Below are positions 12,662 through 27,299 of a stretch of DNA of 64,000 nucleotides, one piece after another; the first letter of the stretch is position 1; every line of letters begins with the position of its first letter. The DNA comes from Sapria himalayana (lineage: Eukaryota; Streptophyta; Magnoliopsida; Malpighiales; Rafflesiaceae): assembly GCA_029783825.1 (NCBI GenBank), contig JAREIK010002979.1:832611-896610 (forward strand), given 5' to 3'. The translations under genes and the position numbers were made by a program. The notes under the pieces are model-generated. The model saw nothing but the letters and a program-made list of their open reading frames with translations, ran no database searches and had not been told where the DNA came from.

Positions 12662-14854
12662 CAATAGATAGACACACAAAAAGACAAATAGATAGCTAAT
12701 AAATAGACAGATAGATAAGTAGACAGATAGACAGATAAACATATAGATAGGTAGTCAGGTAGACACATATATAGATAGATAGGTAGATAAACTATATACA
12801 AATAGACAGATAGAAAAATAGAAAGATAGATGGATAAATAGACACATATATAGATAGATTTGTAGATAAACATATATATACAAATATACATATAGAAAAA
12901 TAGAAAGAAAGATAGATAGATAGAAAAAATATATATAAATAGACATATAGACTAATAGACAGATAGACATATAGATAGATTGATAGATAGACAAATAGAC
13001 AAAGATATAGATAGATATATAGATAGAAAAATAGATTTATAGGTAGACATATAGATAGACATATATACAAATAGACATATAGATAGATAGACAAATAGAA
13101 AGATAGATAAATAGAAACATAGGCAAATAGATAAATAGATAAATAGATAGATAGTTAGATAGATAGATAGATAAATAAAAATATAAACAAATATAAAGTT
13201 AGATTGGTAGACAGATAGATTGATTGATTGATTGACACATAATCATATAGACATATAGATAGATAGATAAATAGATTTATAAATAGATAGACATATATAT
13301 ATACAATTAGACAGATAGATAGAATAGTAGACATATAAATAGATCAGTAGATATAAAGAAATATAGATAGATAATTAGACAGATAGACATATATATAGAT
13401 AGACATATAGAAAGATAGACATATAAACTAAAATATTGATAGATAGATAAATATATAAATAGATAGATAGACAAACAGACAGACAGATAGATAGATAGGT
13501 AGATATACAGATAGATAGATAGATAGACAAATAGTTAGATATGCAGATAAAGAGATTGAGAGATAGATAGAAAAATGAAAGAAAGATAGCAAAATAGATA
13601 GAGAGCCATATAGATAGAAAGGCTGATAGATGGATAGATAAATATATAGATAGAAAAATATAAAGATAATGAGATAGATAGATAGACAAGAAGTTAGATA
13701 GATAAAGAGATAGCTAGGTAGGAATGTAGCTAGTTAAGTAGCTAAGTATGTAGAGAGATAGAGAGAAAGAGAGAAAGAGAGGTAGAGAGATAGAGACAAA
13801 GATAGATAGATAGATGCAAAGATAAAAAGATAGAGAGATAGAGAGTTTGAGTGATTGAGAGATATAAATATAGAGAGAGAGAGAGATATATAGATATATA
13901 TATATATATATATATATACAGAGATAGAGAGATAAAGATATAGATAAAAAAAGAGATAGAATGATAGAAATATAGAGACATAATGAAATAGAGAAATAGA
14001 TAGATAGATAGATAAATAGAGAAATAGATAGAAAGATACAGAGATAGAGAGATAAAATATAGATAGATAGATAGGAAGATAAAAAGGTATATAGATAGAT
14101 AAATAGATAGACAGATGGACACATAGACAAAATAGATAAACTGACTAATTGAAAGATTGACAAACTGATACACTAGTAGACTAATAGACTAACATACTAA
14201 AAGACTAACAAATAGACAGACAGACATACAGTGTAATAGATAGACATACACACAGCTAATTAGGTAGACAAATAGTTAGGTAGACATACAGTCAAGCATA
14301 TAGACATTCAATTATATGTACAGTATAGTAGACAGAAAGATAGACAATTATTAAATCAAATATATAGATGCACAGATAGATAAACTAACATATAGAGAGG
14401 CAAAGAGACAGATAGAAAGATCAATATGTACACAAAAGACAAAGATAGACTCATAGAAAAACAAATAAATAAATAGTTAGACAAACAAATAGATAGATTT
14501 ATAGATTAACTGCTAGACATTATGATAAACAAAAAGTAAGACAAATTATAGATAGATATATAAACAAATAGATAAAAAGATATATAGATAGATAGTTAAA
14601 TAGACAGATGGATAGACAAATAGAAAAAAAGATTATTAAATTAAAAGATAGATTAATAGATAGACAAATATTTAGATAGATAGATAGATAGATATATAGA
14701 AGTATAGATAGGAAAATAAATAGGCAAATAGATAGGCAGACAAACATTCTACCAGTCAGATAATTAGATAGACAGATAGATAGACTTATAGACATATAGA
14801 TAGACATATATATAGACTAATATATAGACAATGGATAAATTTTTTGATTTAAAT

Positions 14855-14885
<31 letters not shown>

Positions 14886-15047
14886 ATAGATAGATAATAG
14901 ATAGATACATAGATATATATATATATATATATAGAAAAATAGATAGATGAAAGATAGATAAATAGATAGATAGAAAAATAGATAGATAGAAAAATAGATA
15001 GATAGATAGTCAGATAAATAGATAGATAAATATTTAGATAGATAGAT

Positions 15048-15094
<47 letters not shown>

Positions 15095-16255
15095 AATAGA
15101 TGGATAGATAGTGAGATAGATAAATAATTAGACAAATAAATAAGTACATAGATAGTTATTTAGATAAACAAATAGATAAACTAATAGATAGATAGATAGA
15201 TAGACAAATATATACACAGACGAATATATAGATATATAGATAGATTGATAGACAGATTGATAGACAGATAGATACATAGAAAGATAGATAGACAAATAGA
15301 TAGACAGACATATCAATTAATATATAGATAGATTGATAGACAGATAGATAGATTGATTGATATATAGATTGATCAACATATTGATAGAAAGAAAGATAGA
15401 TAGATAGACACATAGACATATTGATAAATAGACAAATAGATAGTAGGCAGATTGACACATAGACAGATAAAAACATATACAAATAGACAGATAGATTAAT
15501 AGATAGACAGACAGATAAAAAGATTGAAAAAATAGGCAAATAGACTCATAATAGATAGATAAATAGATAAATAGAATGCTAGATAGATAGAATAGTAAAT
15601 ATAAAAATATATAGGAAAATAGAAAGATAGTCATATATACACATACACATATAGATAAATAGACAGATATATAGATAACTAAAAGATAGTTAGAAAGATA
15701 GACAGACAGATAGATAGATAGATAGATAAACAGATAGATATATATGTATATTGAAGATTGATATATATATATCAATAGATTGATACATTTACTGATACAC
15801 TAATAATCAAAAAATAGTTAGATCGTTAAACATATAGATAGATTGATTGAAAGATATAGAGTTAGATAGTTACATATATAGATTGATACACATATAGACA
15901 TTTAGAAAAAAGATAGATTAATAAATAAACAAATAAGTAAATAAATAATTAGTGACATATTTAAATAGTCATGTAGATATATACAAAGATAGATGATATA
16001 CAAATATATAGAAAGATACATAGATAGTTAGATATTTAGATAGATAGATAGATAGACATACTGACTATAACATTTATAGGTGATAGATAGATTTACTAAT
16101 AGAATGATAGATAAAAGATAGTTACATAATTATATATTAATATAGTTTCACTATTTCACAAATAGATAGATAAACATGCAATGATTTAAAGAAATAGACA
16201 GATACACAAATAGGGAGATAGATATATAGATAGAAAGATAACTAGATAGATAAAT
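12662..16255 (+). repeat. Degenerate GATA tract, block 4
   Basis: GATA on the plus strand. The 13740-14090 part is richer in GAGA units (GATAGAGAGATAG). (TA)n patches lie near 13898-13918, 14912-14930 and 15053-15090. Between about 15780 and 16255 the repeat becomes sparser and gives way to AT-rich sequence. No gene seen. Confidence 0.93.
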
Positions 16256-17341
16256 AAATATAATTTAGCTACGGATTTAGCAACGGCATTTCCCTAACCA
16301 ATATTTATTTATATAATTTTTTTTATTTTTTATTAGTTTTAATATTGTATTTAATTTTGTTTATTAAATGTATGTTAATGGTCTATAGATGAGCAATCCT
16401 TGAAACATACATTCTCCTCGTAAAATCATAAAAAATTATATTATAAATAAATAATTTTAAAAAAATATCCAAATACAAAAAACAATTATATATATTAATA
16501 AGGACTAAATTAACTATTTTATGATGTATTAATTTTTTATAAAATTATACAAAAAAATTTTTCTAAAATTTTAAAATAAGAACTTAAAAATTTTTATTAA
16601 AGTAACATTAAATATTAAATTCAATAAGTATGATAATTTTTTTCTTTATTTTAAAAATTAAATTAACATATATTAAAATTTCTATTAGTATAAATATAAA
16701 TTAATTCATTATATATAAAATAGAAAATATTTTATAAATTATCTAAATTGACGAATAAACTAGTAAAAATTAATATTATTATAAGTAAAAAAATTATATT
16801 ATTATAGAAAATTTGTAAATAAATAAAAAATACAATATTTGAAAATCTTGAAATATAATATAAATAAAGTTTTTTTAATAAAGTTAAAAAAAATAAATTA
16901 ATATTTATAAATAAATACATAGATATTTGCTCTTAAAAAAATTTATACGAATTAAACAATTGAGTAATATTTTGATTATTAGCTTTTAACATTAATTTTT
17001 TATTAAAATGATAAATATGGCTTAATTATTTTAAACGATAAAATATAAATTTTTATATATTTTTTAACATTAATAGTATTTTATAATTCTTAGGCAAGTG
17101 ACTAGAAGGCAAATTATCTTTTCATTTATGTCTTATTATATGTAGTTAGTTAATTTTGTACCTATTTGATTTTTTTTATAAGGCTAATCATATTTTTTTT
17201 ATTGTTTATATATTTATTGTTTACATTAATATTATAATAAAAAAAATTTAAGGTGTTTATTTTTCATTTGTGCCTTGGAACATGCACATTAATTTAGTTC
17301 GAAAAATTTTTTATAGTGAATACAATTAATTAGTCTTTTTG

Positions 17342-17342
<1 letters not shown>

Positions 17343-17380
<38 letters not shown>
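17343..17380. repeat. (TA)n microsatellite
   Basis: Pure alternating TA run of about 38 bp. Confidence 0.95.
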
Positions 17381-17382
<2 letters not shown>

Positions 17383-17489
17383 ATTTAATGTTATAATAAT
17401 TAAAAATATAAAAAAATTGATTATCTTCTCCAACATCGATTATCTTCTTCGACACCAATGCTTAATGATGAGAACCTATGCAGAAGGTC

Positions 17490-17565
17490 ATCCATTCCTC
17501 GACACCGATGCTTCAACATATATTCGATTTCAAGGTTTAAGTTTCAATTTTTTATTTGATTCGAG
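17490..17565 (+). other. Probable 5' leader exon of CACTA family (copy 1)
   Basis: Contains GACACCGATGC, then CAACATA, ATATTCGA and TTTGATTCGAG followed by a GT donor at 17566 and then ATTCTTCATCGATTA. The same ordered blocks occur on the minus strand at 58248-58320, and the donor-proximal part also at 42944 and beyond. Conservation up to a splice-like GAG/GT boundary suggests an untranslated first exon of the transposase gene. Function is inferred. Confidence 0.5.
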
Positions 17566-17599
17566 GTACGTTTTATATATTTATTCTTCATCGATTAAC

Positions 17600-18542
17600 T
17601 TGATTAAGCTTAAGTTTTAATGTTTCCAAAATTCTTCTACTTTATTCACCGTGGTGTTTTTGGATTGTGTATATATACTTAATCTTATACATACTTCATG
17701 CATTTGTGATATAATGCATTGTCATTGTGTGGATTTTGATGGTGCATACTAGATATGCCGAATTGAAAAAATTTTCAATATAAATAACTACATACTGTAT
17801 ACAAAAATAGTATACATACATATAAGTTTTCTTTAAATAAGTGTCTTTTAACATAACTATATATATATAACTATAAAAAAGTATACATAAACTATTTAAA
17901 CATAATTATATCTATAATTTTTTTATTACCATAAATGTGAAATGAAAAAATTGTTATGCATTGCTTGGGCATGTTGGTATTAAGTGGGTGAACTTCTTTA
18001 TCATGGTTTGGGTGCTTTTGATGCTATAGTTTGCTGGTATCTTTTTTTTTTATGGTTATAAATATTTATATTTAAAACTTCAATTATTCATGGCCCATTG
18101 CTAATGTTTTTGTTCACGGGTTTTCTTGAGTGAGGAGCACGAAAAAAATACATATGTTCTTGATTTATTATCTATATTGCATGAATAGCACAAAAAGTTG
18201 ATTCTTATAATTATTCTAAAAAATACATTTTTTTAGAATAATTATTCAAAAATAAATAGTTTTAATCTATATTTTGCTATTATATGAATGATAAAATGAG
18301 AGTGTGTGTATGATCATAGTTTGTGTTATTTATGGTAAGTTTTTTAGTAGTGTATTTTTTGATAGTGTAAGTTTTTTGTTGTGTTCGTTAATTTTATGGT
18401 AGTATGTATATTTGTTTAATTAAAATTACTATGTGCTATGCATTTAACATCATTTTTGAAAAATCCAAAAAAGCCATTTTGGTTAATCTATTAATAATTT
18501 TTATAGTGTGTATGTGGGCGCGTGTGTGTAATAAAAATAATG

Positions 18543-18621
<79 letters not shown>

Positions 18622-19861
18622 TCAACTCTATTAAGTATAGTTTGGGAAAATGAAAAATAATTTTGTGATTTAATTCAAAATTATCATATTTAATTAACTA
18701 GTTTGATATTTGAGCTAATATTTTTCAAATTGGTTTGAAACCCATTGATGGTTATCTTTTGATAATCTTTTGAGATTGGAAGGCATATCAATTGAATATT
18801 CATGTCTTTGCTTGCTCTATTGATATGTTGTTGTTAGGTAATCAAACTTTTTGATTAATTAATCTTGTCATAGAAAAAATATTATCATTAAAAGAGACCA
18901 TAATTAGTCTTTCAAGACCTTAGTTTCTCCAATGGAGATGATTTGTAAAACATATATTACTAACCTCAAGACCATTTACCTTGTAAAAAAATGTATATTG
19001 ATATGTAGCATGGTTGATGTGTGAGATACATATATCACTATGCTCTATCAAATCAAGGAAGTTATCAACAATGACAAATCAACCACTCAAACGTATGCTC
19101 TAACAAATGAATTCTATATGTTGCAAGTTGATACTCATCTATTATTAATCTTGTAAAATTGGTAATTAATCTACCCTTTATACTCTATTTGCAATTAGAT
19201 ACTCATCTATTAGTAAGCTTTCTCAATTGAACTATAATCTATATTTTTATCTTTGATTAATGAGAAAGTATAATGGCATATACTATAGATCATGTTAAAG
19301 ATAAAGCATAAAGAAATATTATCTCATCTATAAATGAGCATTCTCATTTGAAAGTAGATACTCATTTGTGGTAGTAGCAGTACAAGAAGAAGTAGTAAAA
19401 AAAAGATGAAGAAGAAGCAGTAAGAGAAGGAGAAAAAGTTTAAGATGAATAAAAAATTAGAGTAGCCTTATAGCTCTTAAGTAGCAATTACATGCATTAC
19501 AAGAAATCCTAATCATTCTAATCTTCAAATAGAAAAAAATATTAGGCTTGCATATCTTAAATTACAAAACAAAATAACAAAAACAATTTAATATTATGCA
19601 TTGATACCACTAAAAGGTAGGAATATTGCTCTGAGAAGTATTTTCTTAAATTAGTTCAATTTTAAAATTTTATTAAATAGATTTTCTTGTCAATGAAAGT
19701 ATTATTCCTTATAATTTGTTGCATCTATAAACAGCACTAACTTTTATCTAACTTTGCAAAAAAAAAAGGAATTCTTCCACAACACTAATAATAATAATAC
19801 TTAATATTTTCATATTTAATCTACACACACACAATGAATAATTATGTTATGGAATCCAAAA
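17600..19861. other. AT-rich non-coding stretch inside CACTA fragment 1
   Basis: Apart from the (TA)n run, I see no gene, tRNA or recognisable transposon domain. A short purine-rich GAAGAAG segment occurs near 19380-19440. It probably represents transposon intron or decayed sequence. Confidence 0.4.
18546..18619. repeat. (TA)n microsatellite, long
   Basis: Pure alternating TA run of about 74 bp. Confidence 0.97.
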
Positions 19862-20163
19862 AAAATATCTATGATTTGGGTTATATTTTAGTACCTATAT
19901 TCAGATACTAATAATTATCCCAATATAATAAAAAAAACATTATGCATAAACTTTTTTTCAGCTTACTCAGTATGCAAAAATGAGTTAATGCATATGTTTA
20001 TGCATAAAGAGTATTTATGAACTCCATATGCATATGTTTTTGTTTACGAAATAATGAGTTTCTACATAAACTCATATGCATACTTGAATATATGCATTCC
20101 GTATGAAAAAATGAAGGTAATTATCAACATATGTATTTGGAAGACCCAAATCATAAATATTTT
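19862..20163. mobile_element. MITE-like inverted-repeat element
   Basis: About 300 bp bounded by inverted arms 19862-19884 and 20141-20163. The right arm's reverse complement matches the left arm at 20 of 23 positions, sharing the core ATGATTTGGGT. The inside is rich in ATGCATA and GCATATG palindromes. The arms may extend further outward through AATCCAAA. A related right-hand flank (CCAAATCATAAAT...GATTTGGGTC) occurs at 41616-41651. No coding capacity. Family unknown. Confidence 0.5.
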
Positions 20164-20529
20164 GGATTTTGGTCGCCAAATGTTATATTAAAATTAAACA
20201 TTGTAAAAAATATATAATTATTTTCATGTTGGTTCCCCTTAACATTTTTTCATATAATATTATAACTTTTATCCACTTTTATTGCACCGAAATGCATCAG
20301 CTTTGTTTATCTACCATAAGTTTTTAAAAAATTTAAATCTAAAATAATAGTTTCATAAATCAAAAATAAATTTTTGATTCTCATAGAGTTTACCAAAATA
20401 TACTTCTTCAAAGAAAAATGATAGGTTAAAACCCAGGGCTTACACCTATTTAATGATGCCACCAACCATCCAACTAGTAACCTTTTAGAAATCTTGGATT
20501 CAAAAATCATTATCATTATAACACGAGTA

Positions 20530-21450
20530 GGATTATAAGTATTTAGAATTATAAGTATTTATGTAACTATAAGTATACCCACATTTAACTAAATTTATAA
20601 TTACATTTAAAATAACATACAATATAATATTTAACTATATGTGTATAACTATGTATAAATATTTGTATAACTATATATAAATATTTGTATAATTATATAA
20701 CACTCTACAACATTAAATATAACTATATTTATAACTATGTATACATATATGTAAATCTATATATTTATTGGTAACTTTATATATTTGTGTATAACTATTT
20801 GTATGAATATATTTATATATAACTATATGTTTAAATATATAAAAATATTAATAGCTATATATACTATATGTATAATAACATATAACTATAAATAATTCTA
20901 TCTTACTATATGTATAACTATAAAAACTATATACATAACTATATTTAAATATATAATTAACAACATGTATTTAATATACATTTTTATATATTAGTATAAA
21001 AAATGTATTTTAGCATTTCCATACCTATATATAACTATATGTATAAATATATGAAATTATATGAAAAAATATATATACATACATTTATAAATATAAGTTT
21101 AACTATACGTGCAACTATATGTATAATCACATGTAACTATATTTATAATTATATGTATAAAAACATACAACATAATGTTTAACTAAATGTGTATGACTAT
21201 ATATATATATATCTGTATAACAATAAAAACTCTATTTAAATAAATATAACTTTATTTTTAATTATGTAAACATATATATATACATATATGTAAATCTATA
21301 TAATTATTTATAACTTTGTATACATTTATTTATATATACTTATAACTACTTGTATGCATATATCTATATATAATTATATTTTAAACTAATTGTAACTATT
21401 TATAACTACATTTACTATATGTATCCTAACATATAATTATATATGGTATA
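20530..21450. repeat. AT-rich degenerate minisatellite
   Basis: Irregular array of units such as ATAACTATATGT, ATAAATATTTGT and ATAACTATAT, about 10-16 bp each, over about 0.9 kb. It is unlike the GATA/TATC tract because units lack the 4-bp phase. No reading frame of note. Confidence 0.6.
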
Positions 21451-21715
21451 ATACTATTTTTTTGCACCAACTTGAAAAAAAACGGCTAAAGATATAATAT
21501 CAACAATATGTAAGCACATAGCATGAGAGTATCCGTTGATCAGGCTCATATATGATATAATACAAATAAGGGTCGTACTCTTACCTAATACCAGCCCTTG
21601 GGCCTCAGGCTCAAATATGAACTTATGTATAACAAAAAATATAATATTTGATAGGTTTGTACTGAATAACTTATATTTTCTTTTATATAATTCTTCATTC
21701 TAACACTACACTTTC

Positions 21716-22024
21716 TATGTGTCTCTCTCTCCCTCTATAATTTTTTCTATCTTTCTTTTCCTCTTTTTCTTTATGTATCACACTCTCTCTCGTGTTATTT
21801 TTTTTCTGGCTCTTCTTTCTTGCTTGTTCTCTCTCTCCACCCCCATCTCTCTCCCTCTCTCTCTCTCCTTCTCTCTTTCCTTCTCTCCCCCTCTCCATTT
21901 CACCTTTTCTCTCCCACTATATCTCCTTCTTTTTCTCTCCCTCTCTCTCTCCCCCCATCTCTCAATTTCTCTACCCATCTCTCTCCCCACCTTATATATC
22001 TCTCTCTCTCTCCCTCTCCTCCTT
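21716..22024. repeat. (CT)n polypyrimidine tract
   Basis: About 300 bp of CT-rich sequence on the plus strand (CTCTCTCCCTCT type), ending about 285 bp upstream of the transposase start at 22309. CT-rich tracts are common in plant 5' UTRs and core promoters, so this may be leader or promoter sequence of the CACTA transposase. The opposing Arg/Glu-rich and Ser/Leu/Pro-rich frames across it are compositional. Confidence 0.75.
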
Positions 22025-22308
22025 CAAACATTAAATGTATTTTCTTTGCTTTCATTTCTTGTGCATTATTGCACTTTGCAACCTTTATCTAGTATAACTA
22101 TGATATCTTTTAATCTTTATCGTGCTAAAAATTATGTTATCTATTAATGTAGATTGTGCAAACTACTTGCCTCTATATTCACGATATTTAAATTTTAAAT
22201 ATTCATCTGTAAGTAATTTTAATTTATTCTTTGTATATTTTGAAGTAATATAATGTTTTATTTATATTATTAATTGAGCATTATTTTATGTAAATAAAAT
22301 AGAACAAA

Positions 22309-23692
22309 ATGAGATCAGATCATTAGTGGATGTACAAAAGGGTTATTAATGAATTTTTGAATAAATATTTTTTGACTAGGCTTGAAACATTCATCAATTT
22401 TGCATGTAGTCAATCGAGATTAAAGGATGAAGAAAAAATTAAGTATCCTTGTAATCATCAAAAGTGTCAGAATATCCCTTTTTGTGATGCAAATACTATA
22501 ATATATCATTTGGAAAAATATGGCCTTGTGCCATATTATTTTGTTTGGATTTATCACAGGGAAAGTACAAAGGCTCTGAATTTGACCAAAATGAGGGTAT
22601 TGAATCATTTACTTGTGGTAAGAATCATCAAACACATACCATAGAATGATCATGGAAGCTGCTAGTTCTGACTTCAATATGGATTACATGGATGAACTAC
22701 CTAATCCTGAAGCTCAGAAATTTTAAGAAATGCTTAAAGCTGTAGATAAAGAGTTGTGGCCTGGTTGTAAACATAATAGCAATTATCACTTGTGGGTCGA
22801 CAAATGAGCATTAAGTCAGAAAATCATATGTCTAAGAAATTATTTGATCAGGTGACAGAACTGATGAAGGAGATTGTTCCGGATAATAATTTGATCACTA
22901 ACAACTTTTACAACACTAAGAAGTTACTACGAGGAATGAGTCTACCAGTAGAAAAAATTGATTATTGTTTAAATGGATGTATGTCATAATGGGGCAGTGA
23001 TAGTGATTTAATTAGCTGTAAGTTTTGTGGGCATCGTCAATTTAGGAAGGCACCTCGTGCTGTAGAAATGTGAAAAAAATTGAAGGTTGTCTTTAAGAAG
23101 ATGTACTATTTTTCATTAATTCCTCAATTACAGAGACTTTATGCATCAAATGCTACATCAAATGATATGTGGTGGCATTCTGAGCATGAGGTTGAAAAAG
23201 GGGTATTGCGTCATGCATTAGATTCAACTGCTTGGATGCATTTTAATTATATACACCAAGATTTTGCACTAGAAAGTCGAAATATGAGATTGGGTCTTTC
23301 ACTGATAGATTTCAGCCATTTGAGCAATCTGGACAATAGTATTCAACATGGCTAGTGATAGTGATGCCTTATAACTTGCATCCGTGGTTGTGTATGAAGG
23401 AGCAATATATATTTTTGTCAATATTGGTTCAAGGGCCAAAAAATCCAAAAGACATGCTGGATATTTTTTTACAGTGTCTTATTGCCGAGTTAAATCATTT
23501 ATGGGATGTTGGCATTTTTACATATGATATCTCAAAGAAACAAATTTTCATTATGTGGATAGCCCTTATGTGGACGATAAATGACTTTCCTGCATATTCA
23601 AAGTTGTCTGGCTAGAGTACTGCAGGATGATTCGCATGCCCGTATTGCATGACAAATTCGGATGCATCTACCCTAAAATTTAGTGGTAAATA
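22309..23692 (+). pseudogene. CACTA transposase (TNP2 type), 3'-truncated and broken
   Basis: Would bind CACTA ends and cut the element out of DNA in the nucleus. The start ATG at 22309 precedes a transposase-associated domain (PF13963 type): WMYKR, then PCNHQKCQN and a Y-H-L-E-K-YGLVPYYFVW segment. Next come a conserved linker (NPEAQKF, LWPGCK, NHMSKKLFDQV), the LPVEKIDYCLNGCM and CKFCGHRQF zinc-binding-like segment, and the start of Transposase_21: MWWHSEHEVEKGVLRH, FQPFEQ, YNLHPWLCMKE, DFPAYSKLSG. Damage: TAG at the fifth codon where the second copy has CAA, several further in-frame stops, and a frameshift near 23300 between the RNMRLGLS and FQPF parts. It ends abruptly at the TATC tract at 23692, inside Transposase_21, so DUF4218 and DUF4216 are missing. 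It is inactive. Confidence 0.92.
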
Positions 23693-25703
23693 GTCAATCT
23701 ATCATATTATTTATTTGTCTATCCTATTATCTATCAATCAATCTTTCTGTCTATCTATTTATTTATATATCTATCTGTTTATCAATCTATCTATCTATTT
23801 GTCTATCTGTCTATCTTCTCATTTATCATTCAGATGATTTATCTAACTAACTAACTATCTATCTATCTATCTAGCAGCCTATCTTTACATCTATCTATCT
23901 ATCTGACTATATGCCTATATATATATAAATATTTATTTATTTATATATTTATATATGTTAAAGTATTTATATTTTTATCTGCTTATCCCCATATCAGCTT
24001 TTTTGTCTATCTATCTATAAGTATTATTGTCAATCTGTATATCGATTTATATGTCTATTTGTTTAATAGTCTATCTATCTATCTTTCTTTCTTTCTATCT
24101 AGCTATCTATATGTTAATATGTTTAACTATCTAATTAGATATATATTTGTCAATCAATCAATCAATCTATCTATTTATTAATTTATCAATCAATCAATCA
24201 ATCTATCTATCTATCTGTTAATATATCTTTCTATCAAACTATTAATCTGCCTTTCTAATAATCTATCAATCTGTCTATCTATCAATCTATCTATCAATCT
24301 AACTATTTGTCTATCTGTCTATCTATTATTCTATCTATATGTCAATCTATCTATCTATCTGGCTATCTATCTATATGTCTATTTTTGTATCTATTTATCT
24401 ATTTGTCTACATATCTATCTATCTATATATCAATTTGTCTATTTGTTTATTTTTTTATTTATCTACTATCTATCTATGTATCTGTATATCTTTCTATTTC
24501 TCTATCTATGTATTTATATATCAATCAATCAATCTGTCTATCTGTCTGTTTTATCTGTATGCCTATCTATCTATGTGTCTATGTATATAACATTTTATCT
24601 GTCTATCTATCTATATAAGTTTCTATCTATTTGTCTATCTATCTATCTATCTATCTCTATATCAATCTATCTATCTATTTGTCTATCTCTATATTTGTTT
24701 ATTTATCTATCCGTCTATATATCTATATGTATATTTGTGTATTTGTGTATCTATCTATCTATTAGTCTATTTGTCTATCTATCTGTGTAACTATCTATAT
24801 ATCTATATGATAATCTATTTATCTCTTTAACTTTCAATTTGTATATCTTTCTATATGTTAAACTATATTTCTTTTTATCTATCTATATGACTATTTCTTT
24901 ATTAGTTTTTTATCTATCTCTCTATCTCACTATCTTTCTATTTGTCTATTTGTTTATCTTACTATCTTTTGATTTGTCTATCTATCTATTTATCTATATA
25001 TTTATCTGTTTATAAGTCATTCTATTTATTTATGTATTTGTCTATGTATAACTAAATATATGCGTATCTATAAATTTATATATCTATCTATCTATGTGTG
25101 TATCAATCTATCTGTGTATCTATCTTTCTCTCTATCTATCTATCTATCTATGTATTTATCTATCAATCTTTCTATTTGTATAATGTCTATCTATCTATCT
25201 AACTATTTATATATCTATCTATATATCTATATAGATATCTATTTATTTGTCTATCTATGTATCTCTCTAAATAACTATTTGTCTATACCTCTAGCTATCT
25301 ATATTTTTATCTCTCTATCTTTTTATATGTTTAACTATTTATCTATCTATCAATATATCTCTCTTTATGTATATTTGTCTAATAATCTATCTACCTATCG
25401 GTTTATCTATCAATCTGTATATCTATCTATCTATCCATTTATCTGGCTAAATGACAATATGTGTATCTATACATTTATCTATTTATATTATTGTTTATCT
25501 ATCTATCTAACAATTTTTTATATATCGATCTGTATATATGGCCATTTAATTATCTGTCTGTCTGTCACTCTTCGTAGACAAATAGATATATTTATCTATT
25601 TATATGTAAATGTGTCTATGTGTCTGTGTATATGTGTCTATTTCTCTATGGATCTAGATGTATAGCAGTCTATGTATATATCTATTTATCTATCAATCTT
25701 TCT

Positions 25704-25743
<40 letters not shown>

Positions 25744-26822
25744 CTACCTTTCTATTTATTTGTGGCTCTATTTATCTTTCTATCTACTTGCCTACCTGAA
25801 TATCAATAATTTTTTATTCTATCTATTTTCAACCTGTCTATATAATTATCATTGTATCTATCTATATGTCTGTTTGTTTATCTATCTAACTATCAATCTA
25901 ACTATCTATCTAACTATCTTTCTATTTGTCTATCTATCTCAAAGTATATTTCTCTATCAATCTTTTAGTATATAATTCTAATAATATGTGTCTATCGATT
26001 TATCTATCTATCTATCTATCAGTCAATCAATCTATCTATTTAATAGACTACTTGTCTATCTATCTACCTGTTTATCTATCTATCTATCTTTATGTTTGTC
26101 TATCTTTCTATCTATCTATATGTCTTTTTGTAATTATAACTCTCAATCATTCTATCTATATATGTATATATGTATCTATTTATCTATCTTTCAATATATA
26201 TGTTTATTTGTCTATCAATCAATCAATCAATCAATTAATTTAACTATCTATATTTATATATATCTATCAATTTTTGAATCTATCTATAGGTCTATCTATA
26301 TATCTATTTATCTATGCATTTATTGATTTGTCTATCTATCTATCTATCTATGTTTCTATCTAACTTTTTGTTTTTCTATCTATGTATTTATTTGATTATC
26401 TTTCTATCTATATATTTATCTATAATCATATGTATGTAACTATTTATCTATCTATTTGTCTATCTTTCTATCTATCCATTTTTCTTTCTATCTTTCTTTC
26501 ATGTATTTCTTTATATTTTCCTATCTATTTATCTATGAATCAATCAATCTATCTACCTATATATATATCTGTCTATCTATCAAACTATCTATCTATCTAT
26601 TTGTCTATATATCTATCTTTTTAATTATCTAATTGTTTATCAATCAATCTATCTATCTATATGTATATATGTCTATCTATCTTTCTATCAATCAATTACT
26701 TTATCTATCCATCTATCTATTTATTTGTCTATTTGTTTATCTATCTATTTGTATATCTATTTATTTGTATATCTATCTATCTAACTATCTATTTATTTTC
26801 CTGTCTATCTATCTATATCTAT

Positions 26823-26864
<42 letters not shown>

Positions 26865-27204
26865 GTGTGTGTGTGTATCTATTTTTCTATCTATTAATCT
26901 ATTTATCTATATATTTATAATTGTTTCATTCTATCTTTCTATCTATCTATTTATCTTTCGATCTATCTATATGTCTATCTATATATATGTCTATCTATCT
27001 ATATATATATATATATCTATTTATTAATCTTTCTATTTATCTATCTGTATATATATATATTTATTTGAATTTCTTTATTTCTATCTTTTATCTATATATC
27101 TATCTGTCTGTCCAATGTATATTTATCTATATATATTTGTCTATTTATATTTTTTCCTTTTTGTAGATACATTTATCTATATAACTATCTATTTGTCTAT
27201 CAGC
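23693..27204 (-). repeat. Degenerate TATC tract (GATA on minus), block 5
   Basis: TATC on the plus strand with TCAATCAATC patches. Compound microsatellites lie inside it: (CA)n then (TA)n at 25704-25742, and (TA)n then (TG)n at 26825-26876. No gene. Confidence 0.95.
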
Positions 27205-27299
27205 AAATAAATTTATCTTTACATCTATCTCTCTGTTAAATAATAAGATAGATAGTCAGATAAATAAATTTATCTTTATATCTATCTGTCTGTCAAATA
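27205..27299. repeat. 38-bp direct duplication at a strand switch
   Basis: 27205-27242 and 27262-27299 match at 35 of 38 positions (AAATAAATTTATCTTTA core). The 19-bp spacer is GATA-type while the copies are TATC-type. A partial third copy, AAATAAATTTATATCTATTT, begins at 27295. This marks the transition between TATC and GATA blocks. Confidence 0.8.

Larger units (their letters stand above)
16256..23692 (+). mobile_element. CACTA (En/Spm) DNA transposon fragment 1, plus strand
   Basis: An AT-rich island with a CACTA-like 5' side. At 16267-16310 it carries the subterminal motif TTTAGCAACGG with TTTAGCTACGG just before it, as seen inside the CACTA end at 44480-44771. The terminal CACTACAAG itself is absent, so the left end is lost. 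A leader exon ending at a GT donor at 17566 is shared with two other copies in the window. The TNP2-type transposase begins at 22309 and is cut at 23692, where the TATC tract starts. Assigning the whole interval to one element is inference; the middle (17600-21700) is mostly AT-rich filler with microsatellites and a MITE-like repeat. Confidence 0.65.

Noticed and set aside
18404..18634. 76-codon frame ending in an Ile-Tyr string
   Set aside because: The second half is the (TA)n microsatellite and the first half shows no homology or splice context.
21695..22147. Arg/Glu-rich and Ser/Leu/Pro-rich frames on both strands
   Set aside because: Compositional products of a (CT)n/(GA)n tract, not proteins.
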